Below are positions 1-8,668 of a stretch of DNA of 64,000 nt, one piece after another; the stretch's first letter is position 1, and every line of letters starts with the position of its first letter. Under the pieces are notes generated by a model that ran no database searches, was not told the DNA's origin, and was given only the letters and a program-made list of their open reading frames with translations. The stretch comes from Myxococcales bacterium. Lineage in GTDB: Bacteria > Myxococcota_A > Polyangia > Polyangiales > JAFGIB01. The DNA is taken from positions 1 to 64,000 of the forward strand of contig JAOUOP010000020.1 in assembly GCA_029880325.1 (NCBI GenBank), given 5' to 3'. A program made the position numbers and the translations under genes.

Positions 1-2
1 GA

Positions 3-113
3 GGCGGCTTGTGTCCGCGCCCCTACGTGGCGCTGACGCGCATGGAGCTGCGGCGCGTACGAACGCTGACTCCAACCCGGTTCGGCATTGCCGATGCGCC
101 GTCGGGGAACTAG
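3..113 (+). CDS. possible 3' end of a gene truncated by the window edge
   Basis: A frame open from the left edge ends at TAG 111-113 and reads as 36 residues containing PYVALTRMELRRVR. Its composition is protein-like and the other two forward frames look less natural, but no family can be recognised from so short a tail. It may equally be a chance open frame in GC-rich DNA. The sequence left of the window would decide. Confidence 0.25.
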   Translation, partial: GGLCPRPYVALTRMELRRVRTLTPTRFGIADAPSGN

Positions 114-246
114 CATCGATCAGTTGGTCGTTGTGGCCATCCCCTAGCATTGCTGGACCCGTGGACGACTCCGCCCATGCGCGATGGCATGATGCCAAGC
201 GTTGCAGATCATCACGGTCGCGCGGGCCAGCGATACGGACGAAAAC

Positions 247-1743
247 GTGAAGAACCATCTCGCCGTTTTGCTGCTGCTCGCGACCTTGATGGCCTGCGGA
301 GACTCGAGCGGTGACGATAACCCCGGCGACGACGCCGATTCGGGTGTGGGCAAGGGCCACGGTGGCGACGCCGGTATGGACGACGGCTGCGCTCCCGGGC
401 AGGCCGGGGCGTCCTGCTCCACATGTCCTGCCGGCAACTACTGTCCCGGTGGTGCAGCCGACATGGCCCCCTGTGCCGCGGGGATGTGGGACCACGATCA
501 GGACGCGGCTACATTCTGCGTGCCATGGACCGCCTGCATGCCGGGTAGCCATGTCGGCACGGCTGGTTCGACGACGACCGATCGCAGCTGTGTGCCCTGC
601 GCGCCAGAGAGCTTCAGCGCCAAGGCCGACGCCGATAGCTGCACGCCCTGGACCGAATGCGCGGCCGGCACCTATGCGAGCACGGCGGGTTGGGTGACCA
701 ACGACCGCGTATGTTCGCCGTGCCCGAACGAAAGCTACAGCGACGCGGCCAATATCGAGCAGTGCACGCCCTGGACGGTTTGCGCGGCGGGCAGCTTCTT
801 GGACACGCCCGGGACCGCCACTGCCGACGCTGTGTGCTCGGTCTGCGATGCCGGAAGCTACTGCCCCGGCGGAGATGCCGCTCGCCAGCTGTGCTCCTGG
901 CGCGACGACGACAACGATCCGACGACGCCTTGTATCGATCCGATTCAAATCTCGGCGGGAGACGCTCACAGCTGCGCTCTCGACGAAGCCGGTCTCGTGA
1001 GCTGTTGGGGCTCCGACGAATTCGGGCAGGCGACGGTACCCGAAGACCTCGGCCCGGCGATCGCCGTGGTCGCTGGCGGCTCTCACACCTGTGCCATCGA
1101 CACCTCCCACGTGCTGGTTTGCTGGGGCCGTAGCGTCAACGGTGAGTCCATCGTGCCAACCGACCTCGGCACCGTGAGTTCAGTGGCAGCTGGCGGCAGT
1201 AGCACCTGCGCCATTAGCGAAGCGAGCGTCGTATCCTGCTGGGGCCGCACGGACTTTGGCCAGGCAACGATTCCAGATGGTTTCGGTGTTGGCGTCCAGG
1301 TCGCGCCGAGCGGGACGCACACCTGCGCGCTCGACAATTTTGGTGAAGTCAGCTGTTGGGGTATGAGCACCGCGGGCCAGACCACGGTGCCCACCACCCT
1401 CGGCGTGACGAAAGAGGTTACCGTGGGGCTGGGTAGTTCGTGTGCGTTATCCGATAGCGGAGTCGTCACCTGCTGGCCCGATGGCGGCGGCGTCCCCGGC
1501 GATCTGGGAAAGATCGTAGAGATCGACTCTGGCACCTATCACACCTGCGCCCTCGATGACGCGGGCAAGGTCCGCTGCTGGGGGGACGACAGCCAGGGTC
1601 AGAGCAGTGTGCCCGACACCCTGGGAACCGTGGTTCAGATCAGCGCAGGCGGCTCCCACAGCTGCGCCCTGGACGATGGTGGGCTCATCACCTGCTGGGG
1701 ACAGAACACAGACGGTCAGAGTAGCGTTCCGGTTTGGCACTGA
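247..1743 (+). CDS. RCC1-repeat lipoprotein with N-terminal Cys-rich GCC2/GCC3-like modules
   Basis: This is a secreted or surface lipoprotein of about 498 residues. From the GTG at 247 it reads VKNHLAVLLLLATLMACGDS, a signal peptide with lipobox LMAC. An ATG at 202 in the same frame would only add residues before the signal. Residues of roughly 50-230 carry repeated Cys-rich modules (CPAGNYCPGG, CAAGTYASTAG) like the GCC2/GCC3 repeats of ephrin-receptor type proteins. The rest is about nine repeats of the form CAL(D)..G.V.CWG...GQ..VP.DLG, which is the RCC1 / regulator-of-chromosome-condensation beta-propeller pattern. Such proteins are common in myxobacteria as presumed adhesion or binding modules; the ligand is unknown. 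It stands alone, with a short hairpin just after the stop. Confidence 0.85.
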   Translation: MKNHLAVLLLLATLMACGDSSGDDNPGDDADSGVGKGHGGDAGMDDGCAPGQAGASCSTCPAGNYCPGGAADMAPCAAGMWDHDQDAATFCVPWTACMPGSHVGTAGSTTTDRSCVPCAPESFSAKADADSCTPWTECAAGTYASTAGWVTNDRVCSPCPNESYSDAANIEQCTPWTVCAAGSFLDTPGTATADAVCSVCDAGSYCPGGDAARQLCSWRDDDNDPTTPCIDPIQISAGDAHSCALDEAGLVSCWGSDEFGQATVPEDLGPAIAVVAGGSHTCAIDTSHVLVCWGRSVNGESIVPTDLGTVSSVAAGGSSTCAISEASVVSCWGRTDFGQATIPDGFGVGVQVAPSGTHTCALDNFGEVSCWGMSTAGQTTVPTTLGVTKEVTVGLGSSCALSDSGVVTCWPDGGGVPGDLGKIVEIDSGTYHTCALDDAGKVRCWGDDSQGQSSVPDTLGTVVQISAGGSHSCALDDGGLITCWGQNTDGQSSVPVWH

Positions 1744-1744
1744 A

Positions 1745-1760
1745 CGCGCTCGAGAGCGCG
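1745..1760 (+). terminator. hairpin immediately after the RCC1-repeat gene
   Basis: CGCGCT and AGCGCG form a 6-bp all-GC/GC-rich stem around a CGAG tetraloop, beginning one base after the stop codon. There is no T-run, so as an intrinsic terminator it is weak; its position is the main argument. Confidence 0.3.
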
Positions 1761-1891
1761 AAGTTACGGCGAGTTCAAACCGATTTCTGTGGCGGCGTAC
1801 TCGGTGACTGGTCACCGTCGCCCTGGGGCTGGCGAAAGCATTTCATCAGGATGCACGGCGCGAGCGGCTCGGCCGCCGCAGGCCGAGCGCC

Positions 1892-3352
1892 TCACTGCAG
1901 GCAGGCGGTGGCCGAGCCGGTGGCGCTGGTGGAGCCGCCCAGGAGATTTCTGCTGGCCAGGGCCGCGGCCGGGTAGGCGGTGACGAAGTTGAAGCACATC
2001 TCAGACTGCGTGTCCTGGCCGACGCCCACGAAGACCGCAGAGGTGTTTTCGTAGAAGCAGGTCGTCTCGAGGCGGTCGCCGGGGTGTACCACGGCCGGCG
2101 ACGGGTGACTTACCTGCGAGTTGAAGTCGAAGGACCAGCGACCGAGGGCCTCGCGGCTTCCGTCGGCGCGCATGATGGTGGTCTCGAGTTCGCGGCCGAG
2201 CTGGTGCATGTGGGGCCAGGAGCGCAGAATGTGGATGTCCTCGCTGGCCGCTGGCGTGCAGATGCCGCTGGCGCTGCCAGGGGCGCCGGGTGCCAGCGAG
2301 ATGGCCTCGGTGCCCAGCATGGATATCGTGGCCGTATGGGGCCGCGGCTGGTCCGCGGTGCAGATGGTCACGCCCGATGTGGTTTCAATCGCCGGGCTCA
2401 GGCCGTCGTGGAAGAAGTGGAACTCGAGCAGGAGCTTTCCGCTCGCTGGCGACAGATGCATGCCCACGTCGGGCGGCAGGTCGTTGTTGTCCGAACCCGG
2501 GGCCCAGCCGGCGACCATGGTCGGCGCGCTCGGATGCAGCGACGAGCAGGCTTCGGCGTAGCCGTCGGGCTGGACGCCGTTTTCGTCGAGGTAGACGATC
2601 CAGTGGTGCACGCTGGAGGCGTGCTCGTCGAAGGCCGAGGCGAAGTACACACCCTGGGAGCCGGCCGGCCACGGCATGTCGTAGTAGAAGCAGGCGTAGT
2701 GCTCGTTGCGCACCACGTAGGGGCTGTCGTCGCCGGCCATCGGCAGGCCGTGGGCCTTGAGGGTGTAGCAGGTGCTGCCCGGCGGCGGTCCGAGCTCGGC
2801 GCCCGGCGGCTGCTGGGCCAGGGTGTCGACGGCGCAGATTTCGTTGTCCGAAGCCGGTGCAGCTGCGGCGAAGTAGGCGTCGAGCAACGCCAGCTCCTCG
2901 GCGGGAAGTGGGACGTTGGGCGGCATCGGTCGCTCGGCGTCGTGGATGCGTTCGGCGGCGAGCTGGTAGACCGCGAGTTCGGGGCGCGTGACGGCCGGAG
3001 CCTGGATGTCCTCCCAGCTCACCATGGCCATCGGCACCGAGGCCAGCGGCTTGGCGCCGTGACAGCCGAGACAGCGGTGGGTCAGGACCTGGGAAACGTC
3101 GCAGGGCAGTCTGGTGCTGCCACTGGTGGGACGTGGCGCGAGCGGCGCCGTCGCTGCCACGGAGGCATCCGCCAAAGCATCGGCTGCGTCGAGCGCGGAC
3201 GGTGCGGCGGTCTGCGCGGCGGCGCCCGCTTGCGGCGGGGCCGTGTCGCTGTCGAGCCAGGGGGGACGCGCGGGTGCCGGGGCGCTGCAGGCGACCATCA
3301 GCGGCAGCCACAGCAGCACCGCCCCGACGCCTACATGAAAGAATGTGCCCAT
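1892..3352 (-). CDS. haem-binding lipoprotein with copper type II ascorbate-dependent monooxygenase-like domain
   Basis: An exported protein of about 486 residues. The start at 3352 (MGTFFHVGVGAVLLWLPLMVACS) gives a lipoprotein signal with lipobox MVAC; an upstream ATG at 3397 adds 15 residues. After a Pro/Ala linker, a cytochrome-c-like segment has CLGCHG for haem attachment and MPP further on, a plausible Met axial ligand. The C-terminal two thirds resemble the two-copper PHM/DBH monooxygenase fold: HHWIVYLD in the first half and WPHMHQLGRE (HxH copper pair) in the second, with paired cysteines. The combination suggests an outer-membrane or periplasmic oxidoreductase that gets electrons through the attached haem. 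The substrate is unknown, and retention of all copper ligands is not proven. Confidence 0.8.
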   Translation of the reverse strand: MGTFFHVGVGAVLLWLPLMVACSAPAPARPPWLDSDTAPPQAGAAAQTAAPSALDAADALADASVAATAPLAPRPTSGSTRLPCDVSQVLTHRCLGCHGAKPLASVPMAMVSWEDIQAPAVTRPELAVYQLAAERIHDAERPMPPNVPLPAEELALLDAYFAAAAPASDNEICAVDTLAQQPPGAELGPPPGSTCYTLKAHGLPMAGDDSPYVVRNEHYACFYYDMPWPAGSQGVYFASAFDEHASSVHHWIVYLDENGVQPDGYAEACSSLHPSAPTMVAGWAPGSDNNDLPPDVGMHLSPASGKLLLEFHFFHDGLSPAIETTSGVTICTADQPRPHTATISMLGTEAISLAPGAPGSASGICTPAASEDIHILRSWPHMHQLGRELETTIMRADGSREALGRWSFDFNSQVSHPSPAVVHPGDRLETTCFYENTSAVFVGVGQDTQSEMCFNFVTAYPAAALASRNLLGGSTSATGSATACLQ

Positions 3353-3610
3353 CTGAGGCTCGAACGTCTGGTGCCCAGGGTGCAACGACCTCCACATGAC
3401 TCTCGAGTGGTCCCACGCCCTGTGATCGGCTCAGGGACTGCCGCTTCCGATCGGCACCGGCGTCCGTCCTATGGCGCGGAGGCGATGAGACCGCCACCTC
3501 TTCTGCCCCGATGACGATTTTTTGCTTTGCACCCGTGCTGTAACATTCCGTCAGGGTCACTGACAATCTGGAATCGCTCGAAAGCCGTGTTCGACAACTG
3601 GAAGGGCGCA

Positions 3611-3814
3611 TCATCCGGATGCGCGGCCGCCGACGCCTCGGGGGCGACAGGCGTCACCGGTGTGAGCGTCGCTGCGCGAGACCGGACACGCGGTCCACGG
3701 TGCCTGCTCGCTGCCGGCATCGGGCAGCGTCGCATCATCGAGCGAGTTACACGCAGCCAGCCACGAGGCCCAAAGCAACGCCATCCAAAGTCGACTCACC
3801 ACTCGCATTCCCAT
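3611..3814 (-). pseudogene. short or frameshifted lipoprotein remnant
   Basis: From ATG 3814 the frame gives a clear lipoprotein signal (MGMRVVSRLWMALLWASWLAAC) followed by only about 45 residues (SLDDATLPDAGSEQ..., CPVSRSDAHTGDAC) before a stop. The mature part resembles the start of larger Cys-containing myxobacterial lipoproteins, which usually run on much further. Another minus frame stays open from 3738 to 3469, as expected after a frameshift, but it has no recognisable domain. The stretch 3353-3610 holds nothing else identifiable. It could still be a genuine 67-residue lipoprotein. Confidence 0.35.
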
Positions 3815-3838
3815 CCCCGTCCCACTTCGCGTTCTGGC

Positions 3839-4588
3839 TCATTTCAGCCGGCGCTCGATGAAGTCTAGCAGCAGATCGGCCATCGCTAAGGGTCGGCTCA
3901 TCACCGCCGGATGGCTGGTCATCTCCATCACCTGTAGCTCCGCGTCGGGCATCAGCACAGCGATGCGCTGGGCCTCTACCAGGTTCATGTCCTGGCGCCC
4001 GCAGGCCACCAGCGTCGGGATCTGCACCGTGGCCATCTCTTCGGTCGGGTCGGCAAAGCGCACGTGGGCGGTCAGCGAGCGCAGGGCTTCCTTGGGGTGG
4101 CGGTGTTCGAACCAGGCGCGGTCGAGCTCGGGGCTGCCGATGCCGGCCTCGTCGCGCAGGCGCCGCGCCTCCAGCATCAGCTCCCGTTGCTTTCCCTGAT
4201 CCACCGGTGGGCTGAGCGCCACGTCGAAGAGCGCGAGCAGGGCGATGCGCTTTGGATGTCGAAGCGCAAAGCGCGCCGCCGTGCGCGCGCCATAGGCGCT
4301 GCCCACTACGATCGCCCGCTCGATGCCCAGGGCGTCGAAGATCTCGGCCAGGTCGTCGGCGTAGCGCTGGAAGTTGTAGTCGGCGCGCGCACCCCCGTCG
4401 GTGCCGCCGGTGCCGCGAAAGTCGTATCGCACGACGCCGAAGCGCTCACGCAGGCGCGGCATCAATGGCGAGTAGACGCCGAGATTGCACTGGGCCGGGT
4501 TGATCAGTGCAATGGTCGGCGCCGTCTCCGGCCCCTCCACCACGACGCGATGTTCGACGCCGCCTGCTGTGATCCTGCGCTCGTCCAT
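3839..4588 (-). CDS. alpha/beta hydrolase
   Basis: A 249-residue alpha/beta-hydrolase-fold enzyme, probably an esterase, lactonase or related C-X hydrolase. The chosen start is ATG 4588 (MDERRITAGGVEHRVVVEG); the same frame is open further upstream but runs through repeats and the previous gene. Visible features are the oxyanion region around INPAQCNLGVYSPLMPRL, YDFRGTGGTDG, and the nucleophile-elbow position VVGSAYGARTA (a GxSxG-like G-S-A-Y-G). A late MTSHPAV carries the His of the triad. It lies 52 bp downstream of the large DNRLRE lipoprotein on the same strand, so it may be its last operon member. Substrate not predictable. Confidence 0.8.
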   Translation of the reverse strand: MDERRITAGGVEHRVVVEGPETAPTIALINPAQCNLGVYSPLMPRLRERFGVVRYDFRGTGGTDGGARADYNFQRYADDLAEIFDALGIERAIVVGSAYGARTAARFALRHPKRIALLALFDVALSPPVDQGKQRELMLEARRLRDEAGIGSPELDRAWFEHRHPKEALRSLTAHVRFADPTEEMATVQIPTLVACGRQDMNLVEAQRIAVLMPDAELQVMEMTSHPAVMSRPLAMADLLLDFIERRLK

Positions 4589-4589
4589 G

Positions 4590-4637
4590 GCGCGTTGTAG
4601 CACGGGCGCGTTGTAGCACGGGCGCGTTGTAGCACGG
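4590..4637. repeat. three perfect 16-bp tandem repeats
   Basis: The unit gcgcgttgtagcacgg occurs three times without mismatch at 4590-4605, 4606-4621 and 4622-4637. It fills almost the entire gap between the hydrolase start (4588) and the end of the upstream gene (4641), so copy-number change would alter the leader of the hydrolase gene. Confidence 0.95.
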
Positions 4638-4640
4638 ACC

Positions 4641-7121
4641 CTACGGTGCTGGCGGCAGCAGCGGTCGGTGGAAGATGTCGAGGGTGGGGCGCTGATCGAC
4701 CTCGGCAAAGGACGCCGAGCGGTAGACGGAGGTGTAGCCACCGCAGTAGAGGCGCACGCCGAACTCGGAGTCGAGCAGGGCTTCGCTGCGGATGGCATCG
4801 CCGAGTCGATCCGAATGCAGCCGGCCGACCTTCAAGCTTTTGACGACGCCCGGGTTCACCGTCGACGTTCCGCCGTACCACAACCACCAGGAGCCAAGGC
4901 TCGACGGGGCCTCGGGAGCCGTATTCCAGGTGGTCGCCGCCGTCCAGCTGTTGCCGGCGACGCGCTGGACGTAGACGTCGCCGTTGCCGCCCCAGGCGAA
5001 GCCGTTGTAGGCGGTCATGCGCAGCTCGGCGTAGCTCACCGCGTCGCCGGCGCCGATGCTCGAAAGATCCCAGCGCAGCAGCGCGTCGCTTCCGCCGCCT
5101 GGGCCCTCGTTGCGCGCTTCGACCATCAAGTAGTCGAGGCCATCGAAGCTGCTGTCGGGGCTACTCGAGACGATGTGCAGATCCAACGTCGGCGTGATGG
5201 TGAGGCGCTTGGATATGGGGAGCTTGGGATGGGTGCAGCGCAGGGCCAGGCCGTCGAGGGCGGTGTCGGCGTGCCCTGCGACGCCTACGCCCACGGTGCC
5301 GGCGGGGCAGCGATGGGGCGCTCGCGCCTCGACCACGCTGCCGGTCGAACTCAGGGCCGGACTCAGCACCGCGGCGTCGCCGATCGCGATCGTCGCCTGC
5401 GATGGCATGCCGGCGGCGGCTGTTACGCTCAGTGGGGCGCAGTGGACCTTCAGTTCGGTGACGCGACCGGCGGCGTCCAGGCCGCTTTCCACCGCGACCA
5501 CCACTTCATTGGGGTTGGCGCAGCGGTGTGCCAGGCGAGTGCCGTTGTTGGTGGTGCCGAAGGGACTGCCCGGGCTGCCGAAGACTTCGACATTTTCGAC
5601 CACCAGGCCGCTTGCGTCGTGGGCGAAGAAGCGGCCGCAGACCGGCGTCAGCACCGAAAGGCGGCCGGCTTCGTCGCCGCTGTCCAAGGCGTTGGCGTCG
5701 AAGCCCACCAGATAGGAGCCGGCGGGGCAGGTGCTGTCGAAGGCGGTCGAGCCCGTCAGGCCGTCTTCGGGGCCGGTGGTCAGCGAGCGCATGATGGGCT
5801 CGCCGCAGCGCAGCATGACCCCATCGAGGATGTCGCCGGAAAAGGCCTGTATGCCGCGCCCGACCAGGTGCTTGGGGCAGTCGATGTCTGCCAGTGCGAT
5901 GCCGACGGCCGAGGTGCCGACGGTTCCGACGCTGGCGGCGGCGCCGTGCTCGATGCGGTAGCCGCTTTGAAGGTCACCTACCAGGTTCAGCGGTGCACAG
6001 CGGATGCGAACCTGCCGTACCGCATTCGTTAACGCCTCCGCGGTGCCGCCGTAGCCTACGATCGCCTGGTTGGCCGGGCAAGTTGCCGTTTGCGTCGCGC
6101 CGCGCGGTGTGTAGCCACCAAACTGTGAGTCAGGGGGAAGCGACGTGCCTGCAGGATCGATCTCGATCGAATGCACGCCGCCGCTTTCCACGATCTTCAG
6201 CTTGCCGCATTGAACGTGGAATCCCGTCAGAAGCTTGATGTAGAAGGTGCCCTCGGTCTCGGCACCGCTGATGCCGATCGGGACCTCTCCGATCGGGCAA
6301 TCGTTGGCCAGATCGCGCGGCTCCGAGATGTTGCCGATCTCACCAATGGTGACCGCGTCCATGACCTCCACGGCCGGCCCACAGGGCTGGGTGGTTCCCG
6401 CGCACTCGCCGGTGGCGCAGGTTTGGTCCCAGACGCAGATGTCGTCGTCCGGGCCACAAGGGGTTCCGTCGGTAGCATCGGTCGCCTTGCAGACGGCGTC
6501 GCTGCCACTGTCGTCGCAGCTGTAGCTGCGGCAGGTGGTCGTCATGCTGCCGCAATCCAGGTCGCCGCAGGTGACTGGAATCCGAGAGTCGACACTGGCG
6601 TCGGTCGCGGCGTCGGTGCTGCTGTCGCTGCCGGCTTCCGCCGCCGCGTCAGAGCCTCCGTCGCCGCCTCCGTTCATGCCGGCGTCATCGACAGAGGCGT
6701 CCATGCCGGCGTCATCGACAGAGGCGTCCATGGCGGCGTCCATGCCGGCGTCATCGACAGAGGCGTCCATGCCGGCGTCATCGACAGAGGCGTCCATGCC
6801 GGCGTCATCGACAGAGGCGTCGGTGTCATCGCCAGGCCTCTCGCCACCCGCACCACCCGCGCCGCCTGCGCCGCCCATGGGCTCGCTGCCCTGGCCGTCG
6901 CCTGCGCTGTCGTAGCACAGCAGGGCGCTCTCGTCGGCCTTGCCGATGCGGCAGCTGTAGCCCTCGGGGCAGTCGCTGTCTTCCTCGCACGCGAAGACCC
7001 CGCTCGGTGGATCGCCGCAGCCGCCCAGCAGGCCCATGCAGCCCAAGGCGAGGCCGACCAGCCTGGGCACCGAGCGCGCTTTGACGTTACCGTCGCCCAT
7101 GGGAATACGGTGCCACGCCAT
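4641..7121 (-). CDS. large lipoprotein: Asp-rich repeat linker, Cys-pair repeats, C-terminal DNRLRE domain
   Basis: About 826 residues, probably displayed at the cell surface. The start at 7121 (MAWHRIPMGDG) shares one base with the stop of the preceding TPR gene (TGATG); ATG 7100 is an alternative. A signal peptide ends in lipobox GGC (LGCMGLLGGCGDPP), then a small Cys-rich module (CEEDSDCPEGYSC). A low-complexity linker encodes repeats of DDAGMDASV. The middle contains about six modules in which two cysteines bracket a CP.G...GV.G....DGL.LRC pattern. The last about 170 residues (LLRWDLSSIGAGDAVSYAELR, W..A.TWNTAP) match the DNRLRE/CBM96-type beta-sandwich of secreted carbohydrate-active and adhesive proteins. 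Cell-wall or polysaccharide adhesion is an inference. Confidence 0.85.
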   Translation of the reverse strand: MAWHRIPMGDGNVKARSVPRLVGLALGCMGLLGGCGDPPSGVFACEEDSDCPEGYSCRIGKADESALLCYDSAGDGQGSEPMGGAGGAGGAGGERPGDDTDASVDDAGMDASVDDAGMDASVDDAGMDAAMDASVDDAGMDASVDDAGMNGGGDGGSDAAAEAGSDSSTDAATDASVDSRIPVTCGDLDCGSMTTTCRSYSCDDSGSDAVCKATDATDGTPCGPDDDICVWDQTCATGECAGTTQPCGPAVEVMDAVTIGEIGNISEPRDLANDCPIGEVPIGISGAETEGTFYIKLLTGFHVQCGKLKIVESGGVHSIEIDPAGTSLPPDSQFGGYTPRGATQTATCPANQAIVGYGGTAEALTNAVRQVRIRCAPLNLVGDLQSGYRIEHGAAASVGTVGTSAVGIALADIDCPKHLVGRGIQAFSGDILDGVMLRCGEPIMRSLTTGPEDGLTGSTAFDSTCPAGSYLVGFDANALDSGDEAGRLSVLTPVCGRFFAHDASGLVVENVEVFGSPGSPFGTTNNGTRLAHRCANPNEVVVAVESGLDAAGRVTELKVHCAPLSVTAAAGMPSQATIAIGDAAVLSPALSSTGSVVEARAPHRCPAGTVGVGVAGHADTALDGLALRCTHPKLPISKRLTITPTLDLHIVSSSPDSSFDGLDYLMVEARNEGPGGGSDALLRWDLSSIGAGDAVSYAELRMTAYNGFAWGGNGDVYVQRVAGNSWTAATTWNTAPEAPSSLGSWWLWYGGTSTVNPGVVKSLKVGRLHSDRLGDAIRSEALLDSEFGVRLYCGGYTSVYRSASFAEVDQRPTLDIFHRPLLPPAP
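6676..6822. repeat. 27-bp in-frame tandem repeat (five copies plus a 12-bp partial)
   Basis: Copies of a 27-bp unit lie at 6676-6702, 6703-6729, 6742-6768, 6769-6795 and 6796-6822, with a 12-bp partial unit at 6730-6741. They are nearly identical in DNA sequence and encode the nine-residue DDAGMDASV-type spacer of the DNRLRE lipoprotein. Near-identity at the DNA level points to recent expansion, and the unit length keeps the frame. Confidence 0.95.
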
Positions 7122-7966
7122 CAGAACGACCCCATCAGCGTGAGCTCCGACGGGCCCAGGCGCAGCGCCAGGTCCGAGCGCTGATCCCTGCCCTGCCCAT
7201 CCCCGAGCGCCATCACCACGCCGACCGCGCCGGCCGCCAGGCCCACACCCAGCATCACCGAACCGACGGGGATGAGCGTGTTGGCCAGGTCGTGATCGCC
7301 CGCGTAGTTCTGCCAATCCGAACCCACCGGAGCGTCATCGACCGAGCCGCGCTTGCCGAGGCCCACCACCAGCACCACCACGCCGGCCACCGCCACCGCG
7401 GCGCCAGCGCCGGCGATGATCCATCCGGTGATGTCGCTGCCGCCGGTCGTCGCATCTGCTGCGCCCATTTCGGTGTCATTGGCAGGCGACGGCGCAGCCA
7501 CCGGCTCGGCTTCGGCCATCGCCTCCCCTGGGGCACCTTGGCCCGTCTGTTCGGCTTCTTTCGCTTCGCCTGTTGCGGCGTTGCCTTCACTGGTAGCTTC
7601 AGCGGGCTCGGCCGTCCCAGCCGGCTTCGGCTGCACCGCTTCAAGAGCCCGGATGCGGCCCTCGACGTAGGCGCGATTCGCGGCGTCTGGCACTTCTTCG
7701 AGGAACCGCCGGTAGAGCTGCAGTGCTTCGTCGTCGCGGCGTAAACGCTCGGCGCTGTTGGCGATGTTGAACAGCAGCTGCGGTCGCTTCGAGACGTCGT
7801 AGGCTTCGCTGAAGTAGCGGTGTGCCCCGGCGTAGTCACCCTCGTCGATCGCTGCGCGTCCCGCTTCGAAAAGCGCGCGGGCTCGGTCGTCGCGCGAGGA
7901 CTGGGCTGATGCGCCGGAGGCAGCCGTCAGCAGGAGAAACACGAAAGCGGCGGGCAGGCATTTCAT
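7121..7966 (-). CDS. exported TPR protein with C-terminal membrane segment
   Basis: A protein of about 281 residues with signal peptide MKCLPAAFVFLLLTAASGASAQ (start 7966; ATG 7978 also possible). Residues 25-100 form TPR helices (ARALFEAGRAAIDEGDYAGA, PQLLFNIANSAERLRRDDEA). An Ala/Glu/Pro-rich linker follows, then a hydrophobic segment (WIIAGAGAAVAVAGVVVLVVG) and a second hydrophobic stretch near the C-terminus. This is a widespread myxobacterial architecture of unknown role, usually next to kinases or surface proteins. Its stop overlaps the start of the DNRLRE lipoprotein (TGATG), implying coupled translation and a joint function in assembling or displaying that protein. Confidence 0.8.
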   Translation of the reverse strand: MKCLPAAFVFLLLTAASGASAQSSRDDRARALFEAGRAAIDEGDYAGAHRYFSEAYDVSKRPQLLFNIANSAERLRRDDEALQLYRRFLEEVPDAANRAYVEGRIRALEAVQPKPAGTAEPAEATSEGNAATGEAKEAEQTGQGAPGEAMAEAEPVAAPSPANDTEMGAADATTGGSDITGWIIAGAGAAVAVAGVVVLVVGLGKRGSVDDAPVGSDWQNYAGDHDLANTLIPVGSVMLGVGLAAGAVGVVMALGDGQGRDQRSDLALRLGPSELTLMGSF

Positions 7967-8140
7967 ATGCCCGATCATATCCGAGACGCGCGATCAGCGG
8001 GCTGGTCGAAACGCAGACGTTGCAACGGATCTGCTGGCTCAGGTAAGAGCCTGTCGCCCAACACGCGCATCCGCCGTACCTGACCCACAGTCGACCCGGC
8101 TCTGGCATCGACGCCGCCATGGGGGCAGCATGGCGACACC

Positions 8141-8647
8141 ATGAAGCACCTGCTCATCGTCTATCACAGCCAGTCGGGCAACACCGAGGCGCTTGCCCAT
8201 GCCGCCGCCGAGGGCGCGGCGCGCGAGGCCGAGGCGGTGCAGACGCGCCTTTTGCGCGCGGTCGAGGCCGGGCTCGAGGACCTGCGCTGGGCCCATGGCC
8301 TGCTCCTGGGCACGCCCGAGAACTTCGGCTTCATGTCCGGTATGATGAAGGACTTCTTCGACCGCACCTATTATCCGGCCCGTGGTCGCATCGCGGCTTT
8401 GCCCTACGCTCTCTTCGTCAGCGCCGGCAACGACGGCAGCGGCGCGGTGCGCGAGATCGAGCGCATCGCCCGCGGTTATCCCTTCAAGAAAATCGCCGAG
8501 CCCTTGATCGCCAAGAGCGGCGTGACCGAGGAGATGCGCGACCGCGAGCCCGAAGGCTTTCGGTTGGCGGTCACCGAAGCGCAGCTCGAGGCGGCCCGCG
8601 AACTCGGCCACACCATGGCCGCCGGCCTGGGCTTTGGAATTTTCTGA
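8141..8647 (+). CDS. flavodoxin-like / NAD(P)H:quinone oxidoreductase family protein
   Basis: A 168-residue cytosolic FMN-binding protein. The N-terminus MKHLLIVYHSQSGNTEALA is the flavodoxin phosphate-binding loop (SxSGNT), and GTPENFGFMSGMMKDFFDR matches the second FMN loop of the WrbA/flavodoxin_5-like families. It probably uses FMN in one- or two-electron reduction of quinones or a partner protein. It is transcribed alone and convergent with the Yip1-like gene, 21 bp away. Substrate and partner cannot be read from the sequence. Confidence 0.85.
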   Translation: MKHLLIVYHSQSGNTEALAHAAAEGAAREAEAVQTRLLRAVEAGLEDLRWAHGLLLGTPENFGFMSGMMKDFFDRTYYPARGRIAALPYALFVSAGNDGSGAVREIERIARGYPFKKIAEPLIAKSGVTEEMRDREPEGFRLAVTEAQLEAARELGHTMAAGLGFGIF

Positions 8648-8668
8648 GGCCCGCGCGCCTGCGATGCT

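Noticed and set aside
4668..6032. 454-codon plus-strand open frame inside the DNRLRE lipoprotein
   Set aside because: Antisense shadow; the minus strand has the signal peptide, Cys modules and DNRLRE domain.
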